Part shown: positions 7,740 to 18,029 of the stretch, one piece after another
Layout of the letters: every line of letters begins with the position of its first letter
How positions within the stretch are numbered: position 1 is the first letter of the stretch
Translations under genes and position numbers: made by a program
The notes under the pieces: model-generated
Told to the model about the DNA's origin: nothing
Database searches by the model: none
What the model saw: only the letters and a program-made list of their open reading frames with translations
DNA from: Streptosporangiaceae bacterium NEAU-GS5
Lineage (GTDB): Bacteria > Actinomycetota > Actinomycetes > Streptosporangiales > Streptosporangiaceae
NCBI GenBank assembly: GCA_017592665.1
Contig: JAGFNW010000002.1
Coordinates: 248,001-312,000, forward strand
Reading direction: 5' to 3'
Length of the DNA stretch: 64,000 nucleotides

Positions 7740-8600
7740 CTAGCGGCGGTCGCCGTGCGGGCCGTCAGGCCCCGGGAAGCCGCCCGGGTGGGGCTGGGGC
7801 TCGGCGCCGAAAGGGTTGGGCGCCGCGGCCATCTGAGGGCCGCCAGGGGCGACGGCGTGCGCCATGGCCGGAGGCTGACCGCCACCGACGATGGGGAAGC
7901 CACCACTGCCCTCGGCCGACACGTTGAGATCGGCGAGCTGCTGCTCCAGGTAGAGCTTGAGGCGGCTGCGATACTCGCGCTCGAAGCTGCGCAGCTCCTC
8001 GACCTTGCGCTCCAGCTCGTCGCGCGTCTGCACCAGCGAGCCCATGGCCTGGCGGTGCCGCTCCTGCGCGTCGCGCTCCAGCGTCTCGGCGCGGGCCCGG
8101 GCGTCGCCGATGATCTGCTCGGCCTGGCGGCGGGCCTTGCCGAGGATGTCGTCGGCCTCGCGACGGGCGCGGGTCACCGTCTCGTCCGCCTCCCGGCGGG
8201 CATCGGCGATCGCCTGGTCGGCGGTCTGCTGGGCCAGCGCGAGGACGCGGGCCGCGGTGTCCATGTTGTCCTCGGCCGGGGGCATGCCCATGCCGACCGG
8301 GACGGGCTCGGGCCGGACCGGCTCGGGCTGGCGGACGGGCTCCGGCACGGCGACCGGCGCCGGCTCGGCGACCGGCGCGGGAGCCATCTGCATGGAACCG
8401 CCCATGCCGACGCCCCCGGGCACCTTGCCGCGCAGGCACTCGGCCAGCTTGGCGCGGAGCTCCTCGTTCTCCTGGATGAGGCGGTCGAGCTCGGCCTCCA
8501 CCTCGTCGAGGAAGGCGTCAACCTCTTCCTCGTCATACCCAGGCCGCAACCTGGTCGTACTGAACTGCTTGTTCCGCACATCAGCGGGCGTCAGCGGCAT
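7740..8600 (-). CDS. divIVA: DivIVA/Wag31 polar growth and septum-site protein
   Basis: In actinobacteria this coiled-coil protein marks cell poles and recruits the machinery for apical wall growth. The N-terminus MPLTPADVRNKQFSTTRLRP followed by GYDEEEVDAFLDEVEAEL is the conserved lipid-binding DivIVA domain (residues 1-60). A Pro/Glu/Val-rich linker spans about 75-110. A long coiled coil (about 115-235) full of Arg, Glu and Ala follows, then a Gly/Pro-rich tail. At 286 residues it is in the normal range. AAGGAG lies 7 bases before the ATG at 8600. It is the last gene of the dcw run, 48 bases after yggT. Confidence 0.96.
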   Translation of the reverse strand: MPLTPADVRNKQFSTTRLRPGYDEEEVDAFLDEVEAELDRLIQENEELRAKLAECLRGKVPGGVGMGGSMQMAPAPVAEPAPVAVPEPVRQPEPVRPEPVPVGMGMPPAEDNMDTAARVLALAQQTADQAIADARREADETVTRARREADDILGKARRQAEQIIGDARARAETLERDAQERHRQAMGSLVQTRDELERKVEELRSFEREYRSRLKLYLEQQLADLNVSAEGSGGFPIVGGGQPPAMAHAVAPGGPQMAAAPNPFGAEPQPHPGGFPGPDGPHGDRR

Positions 8601-8648
8601 TTCGGTCTCCTTGGCGCGCTTGGAGTCTGTCCGGAGGGAGGTACCCGA

Positions 8649-8939
8649 TCACGACGGCAGCGCGGACACGACTTGGATCAAGACCAAGACCACAATGAAC
8701 AGCACTGTGAAGCTTAGGTCAAAGGCCACCGTACCCAACCTCAGGGGAGGAATGAAACGGCGGAGAAACTTGAGAGGTGGGTCGGTGACCGTGTATATGG
8801 CCTCCGCCAGCACCAGCATCACCCCCGTAGGGTGCCAGGAACGGGCGAAAGCCTGCACCGTCTCAAAGATCATCCGGCCGATCAGCAAGATCAGATAGAG
8901 GGTGAGCGCGATGACCAAGATCTCTCTAATGATCCCCAC
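8649..8939 (-). CDS. yggT: YggT family membrane protein
   Basis: This small membrane protein is encoded between sepF and divIVA in most actinobacteria (YlmG of Bacillus) and is thought to affect division or membrane protein placement. Residues 1-25 form one membrane helix (REILVIALTLYLILLIGRMIF). Then comes the hallmark WHPTGVMLVLAEAIYTVTDP and the PP-L-R-IPPLR stretch, and a second helix (about 70-92). I chose GTG at 8939 (96 residues) because family members begin here; a GTG at 8981 would add 14 residues unlike the family. It sits 58 bases after the sepF stop. Confidence 0.9.
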   Translation of the reverse strand: MGIIREILVIALTLYLILLIGRMIFETVQAFARSWHPTGVMLVLAEAIYTVTDPPLKFLRRFIPPLRLGTVAFDLSFTVLFIVVLVLIQVVSALPS

Positions 8940-8997
8940 GGTCGCGCCCCGCCTCCGTCCAGGCCTGCCGCCTTCGATCACTGTCCATGGTGGAACT

Positions 8998-9513
8998 CTA
9001 GCTCTGATTGAAGAAGCCGCGTTCCGCGATTCGGGCCTTGTCCTCGGCGGTCACCTCAACATTGGCTGGGGACAACAGGAACACCTTGTTGGTAACACGT
9101 TCAATGCTGCCGTGTAGGCCAAAGATGAGACCTGCCGCGAAATCAACCAGACGCTTGGCGTCGCTGTCGGACATCTCAGTCAGGTTCATGATGACCGGGG
9201 TGCCTTCGCGAAAGTGCTCCCCTATCGTCCGCGCCTCGTTGTAGGTCCGCGGGTGAAGGGTCGTGATACGCGCCAGATCGGTCGTACGGCGCTCGATGAC
9301 GGCGGTCGAGGGGCGGGGGGCGGGCACCGGCATGTCGACGTCCTCCTCACGCTCGTGGGGCGCGACAGAGGCCGTGCCGAAGCCGCGCCGGGCCGACCCG
9401 TAGTCGTCCTCGGGGTAGTCGTCCGGCCCATAGTCGGACGAATAGCTGTCTACGTAGCGGTCGTCCTCCACAAGTCCGAGGTAGACCGCCATCTTGCGCA
9501 TCGCGCCGGCCAT
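8998..9513 (-). CDS. sepF: Cell division protein SepF
   Basis: SepF binds membrane and the FtsZ C-terminus and anchors the Z ring; actinobacteria lack FtsA and ZipA and depend on it. The 171-residue protein starts [18 protein letters not shown], the amphipathic membrane-targeting helix. An acidic, Tyr/Asp-rich linker follows, then the globular SepF domain from about residue 80 ([41 protein letters not shown]). The ATG at 9513 has GAGGAGGA upstream at good spacing; the frame is open further upstream, but that part is not conserved. The order yggS-sepF-yggT is standard. Confidence 0.96.
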   Translation of the reverse strand: MAGAMRKMAVYLGLVEDDRYVDSYSSDYGPDDYPEDDYGSARRGFGTASVAPHEREEDVDMPVPAPRPSTAVIERRTTDLARITTLHPRTYNEARTIGEHFREGTPVIMNLTEMSDSDAKRLVDFAAGLIFGLHGSIERVTNKVFLLSPANVEVTAEDKARIAERGFFNQS

Positions 9514-9589
9514 GTTGCCGTCCTCCTCGAGCCCTACCCGATGTCGACCTTGTGAACGGCGGACACCAAGGTCCACTTTGGGGAGATTA

Positions 9590-10297
9590 CTAGACGAAGG
9601 GCGCTCGGCGGCCGAGCAACGCCGTACCAACTCTCAGGTGTGTCGCGCCGTTCGCGATGGCCTCCGCGAGGTCTCCGCTCATGCCCGCCGAAATGATCTC
9701 CGCGCCGGGATGTTCCTTCCGTACGGCTTGCGCTATCTCGTGCAGACGGGCGAAAGCGGGGCCGGGCGCCTCGCCGAACGGGGCGACGGCCATGACCCCG
9801 CCGAGCCGCAGCCCTTCGGCGGCGGCGATCCGGCCGGCCAGCGCGAGCACGTCTCCAGGAAGCGCGCCGCCGCGCTCCGGCCGGTCGTCGAGGGACACCT
9901 GGATGAGGCATCCCACCTCACGCCCGGCGCGCACGGCCTCATGGGACAGCGCCTCGACCAGCCGCGGCCGGTCGACCGAGTGGACCAGATCGGCGTATCC
10001 GACTACGGATCTCGCCTTGTTGGTCTGCAGCTGTCCGACGAAATGCCAGGTCAGCGGGAGATCAGCGGCGGCGGCCGCCTTCGGTGCGGCTTCCTGGTCG
10101 CGATTCTCCCCCACGTCGGTCACGCCGAGCTCGGCCAGAAGCCGCACGTCCGATAGCGGATAGGTCTTGGTCACCGCGATGAGCGTGATCTCGGAGTCGG
10201 CCCGGCCGGCGGCCCGGCAGGCGTCCGTCACCCGGCGCCCCACCTCCGCGAGGCCCGCCGCGATCTGCGCGCGCCGGGCCGTCACGTCGGGACTCAC
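9590..10297 (-). CDS. yggS: YggS family pyridoxal phosphate homeostasis protein
   Basis: Members of this family bind pyridoxal 5'-phosphate in a TIM barrel without known catalysis and keep B6 and amino-acid pools balanced. The 235-residue protein carries the cofactor lysine K44 in [16 protein letters not shown] near residue 80, [13 protein letters not shown] near 105, and the phosphate-binding end [30 protein letters not shown] at 10297 is 10 bases after the ftsZ stop, so the genes are co-transcribed. In many actinobacteria pgeF (ylmD) lies between these two genes, and it is absent here. Confidence 0.95.
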   Translation of the reverse strand: MSPDVTARRAQIAAGLAEVGRRVTDACRAAGRADSEITLIAVTKTYPLSDVRLLAELGVTDVGENRDQEAAPKAAAAADLPLTWHFVGQLQTNKARSVVGYADLVHSVDRPRLVEALSHEAVRAGREVGCLIQVSLDDRPERGGALPGDVLALAGRIAAAEGLRLGGVMAVAPFGEAPGPAFARLHEIAQAVRKEHPGAEIISAGMSGDLAEAIANGATHLRVGTALLGRRAPFV

Positions 10298-10307
10298 CTG
10301 AGGGGTC

Positions 10308-11891
10308 TCACTTCAGGAAGTCGGGGACGTCGAGCTCCTCCTCCTGCTCCTCGAAGACCACGCGAGGCCGCTGCGGCGGCTGCTGGCCGGAGCGCGAGGT
10401 GATCGGGGTCGGCGGCTCGGGCGCCGGGCGCGGCACGCCGACCGGGCCGGACGCCGGGCCGCTCGCGTCGGAGCGGGAGGCCTCGGAACGAGCGCCGTCG
10501 GGCCGCGAGGCGTCGGACCGCACGGCCTCAGGCCGAGGCGCGTCGTCCTTGGCGTCCTTGCCGCTGAACGACTCCTTGAAGGCGCCGCCGGATCCCTCAC
10601 GCCCGAACTGGTCACGCGCGTCCTTGGGCGGGCCGTCCTTTCCGAACGGCGCGCTCTCGGCGGCCGGCGCGCTCGCGGCGGACGGCTGCGGCACGGGCGC
10701 CGGCCGGACCGGCGGTGCGGACGGCGACGGCGCGGAGGCGGCCGAAGCCGACGAGCCCGACGCGGCGGCGGACCCGGCGCTCGCCTGCGTGGGCGTCGTA
10801 GGCGGCGCCACGAACGACGACAGCGAAGGCCGGCCCGACGCGGAGCGTGGCGCGGGCGGCGAGGACGAGCCGCCGGAGGTGCCGGCGGACGCCGGCCGAG
10901 ACGACTGGCCGCGCGACACTGGCGTCGGGTCGGGCCTGGTCACGGCCGGCTCGTCGAAGCCGGCGGCGATCACCGTGACCCTGACCTCGTCGCCGAGCGC
11001 GTCGTCGATGACCGTGCCGAAGATGATGTTGGCGTCCGGCGCGGCCGCGTTGGAGACCAGCTGCGCCGCCTCGTTGATCTCGAAGAGGCCGAGGTCGGAG
11101 CCGCCCGCGATGGACAGCAGCACACCATGGGCGCCGTCGATCGAGGCCTCGAGCAGCGGGCTGGACACGGCCATCTCGGCGGCCGCGACCGAGCGGTCGT
11201 CGCCGCGCGCGTGGCCGATGCCCATGAGCGCGGAGCCCGCACCGGACATGACCGACTTCACGTCGGCGAAGTCGAGGTTGATCAGACCGGGCGTGGTGAT
11301 CAGGTCGGTGATGCCCTGAACACCGGACAGCAGCACCTGGTCGGCCGCCTTGAAGGCGTCGAGCACGCTGACCTGCCGGTCGGAGATGGACAGCAGCCGG
11401 TCGTTGGGAATCACGATCAGCGTGTCGACCTCTTCGCGCAGGGTCTCGATGCCCGCCTCGGCCTGCATGGCCCGGCGCTTGCCCTCGAAGCTGAACGGCC
11501 GGGTCACTACGCCTATGGTCAGCGCGCCGAGCGAGCGTGCGATGTTGGCCACCACGGGCGCGCCGCCGGTGCCGGTGCCGCCACCCTCTCCGGCGGTGAC
11601 GAACACCATGTCGGCGCCCTTGATGACCTCCTCGATCTCCTCGCGGTGGTCCTCTGCGGCCTTGCGTCCGACGTCGGGGTTGGCGCCGGCGCCCAATCCA
11701 CGGGTGAGCTCACGGCCGACGTCAAGCTTCACATCGGCGTCACTCATCAGCAGCGCCTGGGCGTCGGTGTTGATGGCGATGAACTCGACGCCCTTGAGGC
11801 CCTCCTCGATCATTCGGTTGACGGCGTTCACGCCGCCGCCGCCGATGCCGACGACCTTGATGACCGCGAGGTAGTTCTGCGGTGCTGCCAC
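10308..11891 (-). CDS. ftsZ: Cell division GTPase FtsZ
   Basis: This tubulin-like GTPase forms the Z ring. I take GTG at 11891, giving the conserved actinobacterial start (M/V)[19 protein letters not shown]; a frame open upstream to 11957 is not conserved. The tubulin signature GGGTGTG is at residues 103-109, and the GTPase domain runs to about residue 316. A very long Pro/Ser/Ala-rich linker of about 200 residues follows, with repeated SDAS/SEAS units. The C-terminal peptide ELDVPDFLK, the docking site for SepF, ends the protein. The total of 527 residues is longer than the roughly 400 usual in this group because of the linker. Confidence 0.97.
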   Translation of the reverse strand: MAAPQNYLAVIKVVGIGGGGVNAVNRMIEEGLKGVEFIAINTDAQALLMSDADVKLDVGRELTRGLGAGANPDVGRKAAEDHREEIEEVIKGADMVFVTAGEGGGTGTGGAPVVANIARSLGALTIGVVTRPFSFEGKRRAMQAEAGIETLREEVDTLIVIPNDRLLSISDRQVSVLDAFKAADQVLLSGVQGITDLITTPGLINLDFADVKSVMSGAGSALMGIGHARGDDRSVAAAEMAVSSPLLEASIDGAHGVLLSIAGGSDLGLFEINEAAQLVSNAAAPDANIIFGTVIDDALGDEVRVTVIAAGFDEPAVTRPDPTPVSRGQSSRPASAGTSGGSSSPPAPRSASGRPSLSSFVAPPTTPTQASAGSAAASGSSASAASAPSPSAPPVRPAPVPQPSAASAPAAESAPFGKDGPPKDARDQFGREGSGGAFKESFSGKDAKDDAPRPEAVRSDASRPDGARSEASRSDASGPASGPVGVPRPAPEPPTPITSRSGQQPPQRPRVVFEEQEEELDVPDFLK

Positions 11892-11952
11892 GACGAGGGG
11901 CCTTTCCGCTCGTTTTCTTCCGGGGACCGCGGGAACGGTCCCTCCGACACGT

Positions 11953-11993
11953 CTCAACTCTCACCCTCAAGTTGAGATTTAGAGTTATGTCAA
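11953..11993 (-). promoter_or_regulatory. Palindromic control region upstream of ftsZ
   Basis: On the minus strand a TTGACA hexamer (11993-11988) lies about 95 bases before the ftsZ start. Downstream of it CTCAACT and AGTTGAG form perfect 7-bp arms (11970-11976 and 11953-11959) around a 10-base spacer. The upstream arm also nests in CTCAA-G-TTGAG (11966-11976). No good -10 sits 16-18 bases from TTGACA, so this may be a regulator site as much as a promoter. It would give ftsZ its own transcription apart from the main dcw promoter. Confidence 0.5.
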
Positions 11994-12099
11994 CCTGAGG
12001 ATTGATACGGACAGTAGGGTTGCGCCTCCCCCAGGGTCAACTAACCGCGCCGCAAGCGCGCCCGGCGTGTCGCGCCCCGTCCTATTCGGCTTCGGCGGC

Positions 12100-12867
12100 T
12101 CACTTCACCGTCACCACGTCGGCCGAACTCACGTCGAAGCTCGTGGCCTTGCGCGGCAGCAGGCTCGCCAGGATCCGCGCCTTGTCGCCGGTGCGCTCGG
12201 AGCCGCCCCACAGCACGCTGCGCCCGTCCGACAGCCGCAGCGAGACCGCGTACGGCGAGGGCGCCCGCACCTCGCGCACCCGGGCCAGCAGATCCTCCGG
12301 AAGCCCGGAGAGGATCGCGAGCGCGGCCATGGTCGCCTCGTCGCCCCGTGCGAGATGCTGCACGCGGAGGACGGGCAGGCTGGGCGGGGCCACGGTCGGC
12401 GTGTCGATGACCACTCCGAAGCGGTCGATCACGGCCGATTTGCCGCCCATCGGAGCGGCCGCGATCGGCGTGCGCTCCACGATCGACACCTGGAGCGTGT
12501 CCGGCCAGGAGCGGGTCACGGTGACCTGCTCGACGTCGCGCAGCGCCGCCACCCTATCCCGGATGACGTCGAGGTCGACACGGATCAGCGGGGTCCCGCT
12601 CGTGACGCCGGCCGCCTGCCTCACCTGCGTGTCGTCGAGCCTGATCGCCCCGGACACGCGTACGTCCCGCACGCCGAGAAGGGGCGAGAAGAACACCACG
12701 TATCCGCCTCCGGCCACCAGGGCACCGGCGAGCAGGGTGGCGATCGACGTCCGGATCGGCATCCGCCGGACGGCGCCCCCTTCCTGCCGAGCCCGGGCGG
12801 CGGCCGCGTCATCCTGACGGGCGCCGGCGGCGGCCTCGTGCGGGATCCCGGCCTTCTGGCGGGTCAC
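12100..12867 (-). CDS. ftsQ: Cell division protein FtsQ/DivIB
   Basis: FtsQ is a bitopic membrane protein that links FtsL/FtsB to the septal synthase. The 255-residue protein has a basic cytoplasmic tail, one membrane helix (about 38-60), a POTRA domain (about 64-132: VRDVRVSGAIRLDDTQVRQA to VERTPIA), and a beta domain with the conserved IDRFGVV and LRLSDGRSVLWGG. The GTG at 12867 overlaps the murC stop by 4 bases (GTGA), which fixes the start; the frame upstream is only an open shadow of murC. About 200 bases separate it from ftsZ. Confidence 0.95.
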   Translation of the reverse strand: MTRQKAGIPHEAAAGARQDDAAAARARQEGGAVRRMPIRTSIATLLAGALVAGGGYVVFFSPLLGVRDVRVSGAIRLDDTQVRQAAGVTSGTPLIRVDLDVIRDRVAALRDVEQVTVTRSWPDTLQVSIVERTPIAAAPMGGKSAVIDRFGVVIDTPTVAPPSLPVLRVQHLARGDEATMAALAILSGLPEDLLARVREVRAPSPYAVSLRLSDGRSVLWGGSERTGDKARILASLLPRKATSFDVSSADVVTVK

Positions 12868-14270
12868 TGGGCGGCAGCCTCGCCGAGCTGGGCGACGATC
12901 CGGGGGCCGAGCTCGGTGACGTCGCCCGCGCCCATGGTCAGCACGATGTCGCCGGGCCTGGCCCGCTCCGCGACCAGCGCGGGGACGGTCGTCCGATCCG
13001 AGGCGTACACCACATGGCCGGGCGGCAGCGTCACCTTGCCCGCCACGAGCGCGCCCGACACGCCGGGCTCGGGATCCTCGCGCGCGCCGTAGACGTCGAG
13101 CACGATCGCCTCGTCCGCGAGGCCGAGGGCCTGCCCGAACTCGGTGGCGAAGAACCTGGTCCGCGAATACAGATGCGGCTGGAAGATCGCGATCACCCGG
13201 CCGCTCCCGGACACCACGTCGCGTGCGGCGCGCAGGTCGGCGGCCAGCTCGGTCGGGTGGTGGGCGTAGCTGTCGAACACCGACACACCGGCCGCCTCGC
13301 CCTTGGCCTCGAACCGCCGCTTGGCCCCGGTGAAGGCGGCCAGGCCGCCCGCGATGTCGTCGAAGCCGAACCCCAGCTCGAGCGCCACGGCGATCACCGC
13401 GGTCGCGTTGAGCGCGTTGTGGCTGCCCGGCACGGCCAGCCGCACCACGCCGCGCCCCTCGACCGCGAACTCGACGCCGAGGCCGCGCGGCACGATGTCG
13501 GACACGCGGTAGTCGGCGCCTTCGGCCGCGCCGTACGTGACGACCTTGAGGCCGCGCGCGCGGGCCAGCGGCGCGAGCGCGGCCGCGCCCGGGTCGTCGA
13601 CGCAGAGCACGAGCACCGACCCGATCCGCTCCACGAACCGCGCGAAGCTGTCGTGCACGGCCTGGGTGTCGCCGTAGTTGTCGAGGTGGTCGGCCTCGAC
13701 ATTGGTGATCACCGCGATGCGCGGGGCCAGCATGAGGAACGACCCGTCGCTCTCGTCGGCCTCGGCCACGAACACCTCGCCGGCGCCCTCGTCGGCGCCG
13801 AGCCCGGTGGTCACCAGCTGGCCGCCCACGCAATACGACGGGTCGGCGCCGCACTTCTGCAGCGCCACGGTGAGCATCGACGTGGTCGTGGTCTTGCCGT
13901 GAGTGCCGGCGACGGCGATCCCGACCCGGCCGGCCATGACCGCGGCGAGCGCCGCGGCGCGTGGGATGACCCGCAGGTTCTGCCGCAGCGCCTCCCCCAG
14001 CTCGGGGTTGGAGTCGCGGATGGCGGTCGACACGACGACGGTGTTCACGTCCTTGATGTGCGAGGCCGCGTGCCCCACATGGACGGTCGCGCCCAGCTCG
14101 CGCAGCTCGCCCAGCATGTCGGAGGTGCGGGCGTCGCTGCCCGACACGGCCACCCCGCGCTTGAGCAGGATCCGGGCGATCCCCGACATGCCGGCGCCGC
14201 CGATGCCGATGAAGTGCACCCGGCCCAGCTGCTCGGCGGGAATGGGTTCGACAAGTTTCACGAGGCTCAT
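12864..14270 (-). CDS. murC: UDP-N-acetylmuramate--L-alanine ligase MurC
   Basis: MurC adds the first amino acid of the peptidoglycan stem peptide in the cytoplasm, using ATP. At 468 residues it is full length. The nucleotide-binding N-domain starts VHFIGIGGAGMSGIARIL. The P-loop GTHGKTTTTSM lies near residue 120, EADESDGSF near 168, and NVEADHLDNYGD near 190. The C-domain has YAHHPTE and FQPHLYSRTR. Two convergent signals fix its borders: it starts 33 bases after the murG stop and ends in a 4-base overlap with ftsQ. Confidence 0.97.
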   Translation of the reverse strand: MSLVKLVEPIPAEQLGRVHFIGIGGAGMSGIARILLKRGVAVSGSDARTSDMLGELRELGATVHVGHAASHIKDVNTVVVSTAIRDSNPELGEALRQNLRVIPRAAALAAVMAGRVGIAVAGTHGKTTTTSMLTVALQKCGADPSYCVGGQLVTTGLGADEGAGEVFVAEADESDGSFLMLAPRIAVITNVEADHLDNYGDTQAVHDSFARFVERIGSVLVLCVDDPGAAALAPLARARGLKVVTYGAAEGADYRVSDIVPRGLGVEFAVEGRGVVRLAVPGSHNALNATAVIAVALELGFGFDDIAGGLAAFTGAKRRFEAKGEAAGVSVFDSYAHHPTELAADLRAARDVVSGSGRVIAIFQPHLYSRTRFFATEFGQALGLADEAIVLDVYGAREDPEPGVSGALVAGKVTLPPGHVVYASDRTTVPALVAERARPGDIVLTMGAGDVTELGPRIVAQLGEAAAQ

Positions 14271-14303
14271 CGATCTACCACCGCTCCTCGTGGTTGTTCT
14301 TAC

Positions 14304-15383
14304 TCATCGCGAAGCGATCTCCAAAACCTTGCGGGCGAGCGCGACGTCGGCGTCCTTGCGGCCGAGCCGGGCGGCGGCCTCGGACATCGCGGCGACGCGA
14401 TCGGGGTCGTGCAGAATCGGGACCAGCGTACGCATGATCCAGTCGGCGGTCAGATCCGAGTCCTCGACCAGCAGCCCGCCGCCTCCGCGCGCGATGGGCT
14501 CGGCGTTCAGCCGCTGCTCGCCGTTGCCGTGCGGAAGCGGCACGTACGCCGCGGGGAGCCCGATGGCGGTCAGCTCCGCGCACGTCATCGCCCCCGCGCG
14601 GCACAGCACGAGGTCGGCGGCGGCGTAGGCGAGATCCATCCGGTCGACGTAGGGCAGGATCACGTACTGCGGGTCGCCGGGGGGCGGCTCCTCCTCGACC
14701 GCGTTCTTCGGGCCGATCACGTGCAGCACCTGGACCCCGGCCCGGCGCAGCGCCGGGCCCGCGTCGAGCGCGGCCTTGTTGATCGAGCGGGCGCCCTGCG
14801 ACCCGCCGAAGACCAGCAGCGTCGGCCGGTCGGACTCCAGGCCGAAATACGACCTGGCCTTGTCGCCGAAGGAGAACCGGTCGAGGGTCGAGATCTGGCG
14901 GCGCAGCGGAATGCCGATGTACTGCGCGCCGGACAGCGGGGTCTCGGGATGGCCGGTGTAGACGTGGTCGGTCAGCCGCGCGCCGAGCCGGTTGGCGAGG
15001 CCCGGCCGTGGATTGGCCTCGTGCACCACGATGGGGACGCCGCGCCTTCGGGCGGCGAGGTAGGCGGGGGTGGCGACATAGCCGCCGAATCCGACCAGGA
15101 CGTCGGCGCGCACCTTGTCCAGGATCTGGGCGGCCGTGTTGATCGCCCCGGCCAGCCGGCCGGGGACGGTGAGCAGCTGCGGCGTGATGGCGCGCGGCAG
15201 CGGGACCGCCGGCACCAACTGCAGGTCGTAGCCGCGGGCGGGCACCAGGCGGGTCTCAAGACCCCGCTCGGTGCCGAGGCAGGTGATCCCGATCGCGGGG
15301 TCCTGCAGACGAAGCGCATCGGCCAGCGCGAGCGCCGGCTCGATATGGCCGGCCGTCCCGCCACCGGCGAGGACCACCCTCAT
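14304..15383 (-). CDS. murG: UDP-GlcNAc transferase MurG
   Basis: MurG transfers GlcNAc to lipid I to make lipid II on the inner face of the membrane. The 359-residue protein starts [18 protein letters not shown], the glycine-rich acceptor loop. [11 protein letters not shown] at about residue 190 is the second family loop, and a donor-site stretch [33 protein letters not shown] lies near residue 250. The ATG at 15383 with GGGAG 4 bases upstream is preferred; a 9-residue extension is possible but not conserved. It follows the ftsW stop by 13 bases. Confidence 0.97.
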   Translation of the reverse strand: MRVVLAGGGTAGHIEPALALADALRLQDPAIGITCLGTERGLETRLVPARGYDLQLVPAVPLPRAITPQLLTVPGRLAGAINTAAQILDKVRADVLVGFGGYVATPAYLAARRRGVPIVVHEANPRPGLANRLGARLTDHVYTGHPETPLSGAQYIGIPLRRQISTLDRFSFGDKARSYFGLESDRPTLLVFGGSQGARSINKAALDAGPALRRAGVQVLHVIGPKNAVEEEPPPGDPQYVILPYVDRMDLAYAAADLVLCRAGAMTCAELTAIGLPAAYVPLPHGNGEQRLNAEPIARGGGGLLVEDSDLTADWIMRTLVPILHDPDRVAAMSEAAARLGRKDADVALARKVLEIASR

Positions 15384-15396
15384 GTCACTCCCTATA

Positions 15397-16668
15397 TCAC
15401 TTAAGGCCAAGCCAGCTTAGGGCCCAGGCCAACGGCCCCGGCCCACGGGCGGTCAACGCCTGGGCCGCGCCCGGCTCGCGCTTGGCGAATGACAACAACA
15501 TGCCAAGCGCGGCGAGCGTCGGCAACAGGGCCGATCCGCCGTAGGACACCAGAGGCAACGGAATTCCGGTGATAGGGAAGACGCCGATGACGGCTCCGAT
15601 GTTGACAATGGCCTGCCCCGCGATCCACGCGACAGTCGCCGCCGCCGCGAGTCTGATGAACGGATCGCTGACCCGCGAGGCGATCCGTAGCCCCGCGTAG
15701 CCGAGCAGCCCGAACAGCGCCACGACGACAAGCGTCCCCATCAGGCCGAGCTCCTCTCCCAGGATGGAGAAGATGAAGTCGGACTCGGCATGGGGCACCC
15801 AGTCCCATTTCTGCCGGCTGCTGCCGAGGCCCAGCCCGAACCAGCCGCCCGATCCCATGGCGATCTGACCCTGCGCGGCCTGGTAGCCCGACCCCTTGGC
15901 GTTGGCCCACACGTTGAGCCAGCCGTCGATGCGGTCGGACCGGTAGCCCTCTGTCGTGATCATGATCACAGTGGCCAGCGCGATCAGGGCCAGCATTCCG
16001 GCGAACAGCCGCACGGGCGCGCCCACCACCCAGAGCAGGGCGAGGAAGACCACCACGAGCACGAGCGTGGTGCCAAGGTCGCGGCCCAGCATGACGAGAA
16101 CGGCAAGGATGGCCACCCCCGGCATGAGCGGGATCAGCAGATGCCGCCACTCGATCCGGCCGCCACGCGCCTTGCGTGCCAGCAGGTCGGCCCCCCACAG
16201 CACGAGCGCCAGCTTGGCCGGCTCCGACGGCTGCAGGTAGATCGGGCCGAGGTCGATCCAACGCTGCGCGCCCAGCTGGCTCGTGCCGATGAACAGCACC
16301 ATCACCAGGCCGATGATCGAGATGGCCATCAGCGGATAGCCGGCCAGCCGGAAGAACCGCTGCGGCAGCCGCGAGCACACCCACATCAGCGGGATGCCGA
16401 GCGCCACGGATCGCGCCTGGTTGAGGAACCAGTAGAACGGGTTGCCGGTCTTCTGGATGGCCTCGATGCTCGACGCCGACAGCACCATCATCAGCCCGAG
16501 CGCGAGCAGCAGGGCGCTGCATCCGAGGACCAGGTAGTAGGAGGTCAGCGGCCGGTCGAGGAGCTCGCGGAGCGCGTGGAACTGGTGGCGCGCCCAGCTC
16601 GGCGGCTGGGCCGCCGAATCCTGCGTCTCCTCGGGGGCCAGGCCCGGCGCGGTGGTGTCGGCCGTCAT
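15397..16668 (-). CDS. ftsW: Septal peptidoglycan polymerase FtsW (SEDS)
   Basis: FtsW is a SEDS glycosyltransferase that polymerises lipid II at the septum with FtsI. The 423-residue protein has about ten membrane helices. Family hallmarks are [21 protein letters not shown] in the middle, [28 protein letters not shown] (catalytic loop region), and [15 protein letters not shown] near the end. The ATG at 16668 shares one base with the murD stop (TGATG). The cytoplasmic N-terminal tail of about 45 residues is somewhat long. Its place between murD and murG is standard. Confidence 0.96.
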   Translation of the reverse strand: MTADTTAPGLAPEETQDSAAQPPSWARHQFHALRELLDRPLTSYYLVLGCSALLLALGLMMVLSASSIEAIQKTGNPFYWFLNQARSVALGIPLMWVCSRLPQRFFRLAGYPLMAISIIGLVMVLFIGTSQLGAQRWIDLGPIYLQPSEPAKLALVLWGADLLARKARGGRIEWRHLLIPLMPGVAILAVLVMLGRDLGTTLVLVVVFLALLWVVGAPVRLFAGMLALIALATVIMITTEGYRSDRIDGWLNVWANAKGSGYQAAQGQIAMGSGGWFGLGLGSSRQKWDWVPHAESDFIFSILGEELGLMGTLVVVALFGLLGYAGLRIASRVSDPFIRLAAAATVAWIAGQAIVNIGAVIGVFPITGIPLPLVSYGGSALLPTLAALGMLLSFAKREPGAAQALTARGPGPLAWALSWLGLK

Positions 16669-18029
16669 CACGCGTTCGCCACGACCAACCGGCGTACGGC
16701 GTCGGCGAACGCCTCTCCACGCGCGGCGTAGGAGGGATACATGTCGAGCGACGCCCCGGCGGGGGCGAGCAGCACGGTGTCTCCTGGGGAGGCGAGCCGG
16801 GCGGCCTCGGTGACGACGCGGTCCATGACCCCAGTGTCTTGCCCGGGCACGTCGACCACGGGCACATTCGCGGCGTGTCGCGCCAGAGCCTCCGCAATCC
16901 GGGCGCGGTCGGCGCCGAGGAGCACCGCGCCCCGCAGCCGCGGCGCGGCCCGGCGGACCAGGTCTCCGACGTCGGCGCCCTTCAGCTGCCCGCCGGCGAT
17001 CCACACGATCGACCGGTAGGCGGCCAGGGACGCCCCCGCCGCGTGAGGATTGGTGGCCTTGGAGTCGTCCACGTAGTCGACGTCGCCGATCGTGGCCACG
17101 TGCGCGATCCGGTGCGGGTCGGGCGTGAAGGCCGCCAGGCCGCGCCGTACGGCGTCGGCGGGCACGCCGAAGGCCCGGGCCAGGGCGGCCGCCGCGAGCG
17201 CGTTGGCGACGTTGTGGGGCGCGAAGGGGCGCACGTCGGTGAGCCCGGCGAGCTCCTCGGCCGAACTGGCGGGGTCGGCCACGAACGCGCGGTCCACCAG
17301 AAGGTCTTCCACGACGCCCAGCTGGCCCGCACGCGGCACTCCGAGGGTGAACCCCACCCCCCGCCCGCAGGAGGCCGCCAGGCGGGCCGAGGTCTCGTCG
17401 TCGGCGTTGTAGACGACGACGCGGGCGCCGTCGAAGATTTTCGCCTTGGCGCGGGCGTACTCCTCGAAGGAGCCGTGCCAGTCGATGTGGTCGGGCGCCA
17501 CGTTGAGCAGTGCCGCGGCGTACGGCTCGAGCGAGGACGACCAGTGCAGCTGGAAGCTGGACAGCTCGACCGCGAGCACGTCGTGATCCTGCGACAGCAC
17601 CGCCTCGACGATCGGAACGCCCACATTGCCGACCGCCTGCGGCCGGTGCCCGGCCGCGGTCAGGATCGACGTGAGCATCCGCACGGCCGTCGTCTTGCCG
17701 TTCGTGCCGGTCAGCGCCAGCCACGGCGCCGACTCCGCGGAGCGCAGCCGCCAGGCCAGCTCGACCTCGCCGATCACCTCCACGCCCTGCGCGGCGGCGC
17801 TCACCAGCAGAGGATGCCCGGGCCGCCAGCCCGGCGAGGTGACGACCAGCGCCGTCTTGGCGGGCAGCGCGAGCTCACCGAAGCGGACCTCGACTCCCAA
17901 TCCGGCCAGCTCGGGCGGGATGGGCCGCTCGCGCTCCTCCACCACGATCACACGCTCGCCGCCGAGCGCGAGCGCGCGGGCGGCGGCGGTGCCGGATACC
18001 CCCAACCCGGCGACCACCACATAGCTCAC
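16668..18029 (-). CDS. murD: UDP-N-acetylmuramoylalanine--D-glutamate ligase MurD
   Basis: MurD adds D-glutamate to UDP-MurNAc-L-Ala. The 453-residue protein begins with a Rossmann fold ([19 protein letters not shown]). The P-loop [14 protein letters not shown] lies near residue 113, the Mur ligase motif [20 protein letters not shown] near 178, [25 protein letters not shown] near 305, and [12 protein letters not shown] near the C-terminus. The start is GTG at 18029 in a 4-base GTGA overlap with the mraY stop. Confidence 0.97.
   Translation of the reverse strand: MSYVVVAGLGVSGTAAARALALGGERVIVVEERERPIPPELAGLGVEVRFGELALPAKTALVVTSPGWRPGHPLLVSAAAQGVEVIGEVELAWRLRSAESAPWLALTGTNGKTTAVRMLTSILTAAGHRPQAVGNVGVPIVEAVLSQDHDVLAVELSSFQLHWSSSLEPYAAALLNVAPDHIDWHGSFEEYARAKAKIFDGARVVVYNADDETSARLAASCGRGVGFTLGVPRAGQLGVVEDLLVDRAFVADPASSAEELAGLTDVRPFAPHNVANALAAAALARAFGVPADAVRRGLAAFTPDPHRIAHVATIGDVDYVDDSKATNPHAAGASLAAYRSIVWIAGGQLKGADVGDLVRRAAPRLRGAVLLGADRARIAEALARHAANVPVVDVPGQDTGVMDRVVTEAARLASPGDTVLLAPAGASLDMYPSYAARGEAFADAVRRLVVANA

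Noticed and set aside
12868-13854. Long N-terminal extension of ftsQ
   Set aside because: The frame is open through the opposite phase of murC, but its translation is Arg/Ala-rich shadow text; the GTGA overlap with murC gives a conserved FtsQ start.
16669-17724. Long N-terminal extension of ftsW
   Set aside because: It is an out-of-phase shadow of murD without conserved residues; ATG 16668 is coupled to the murD stop.
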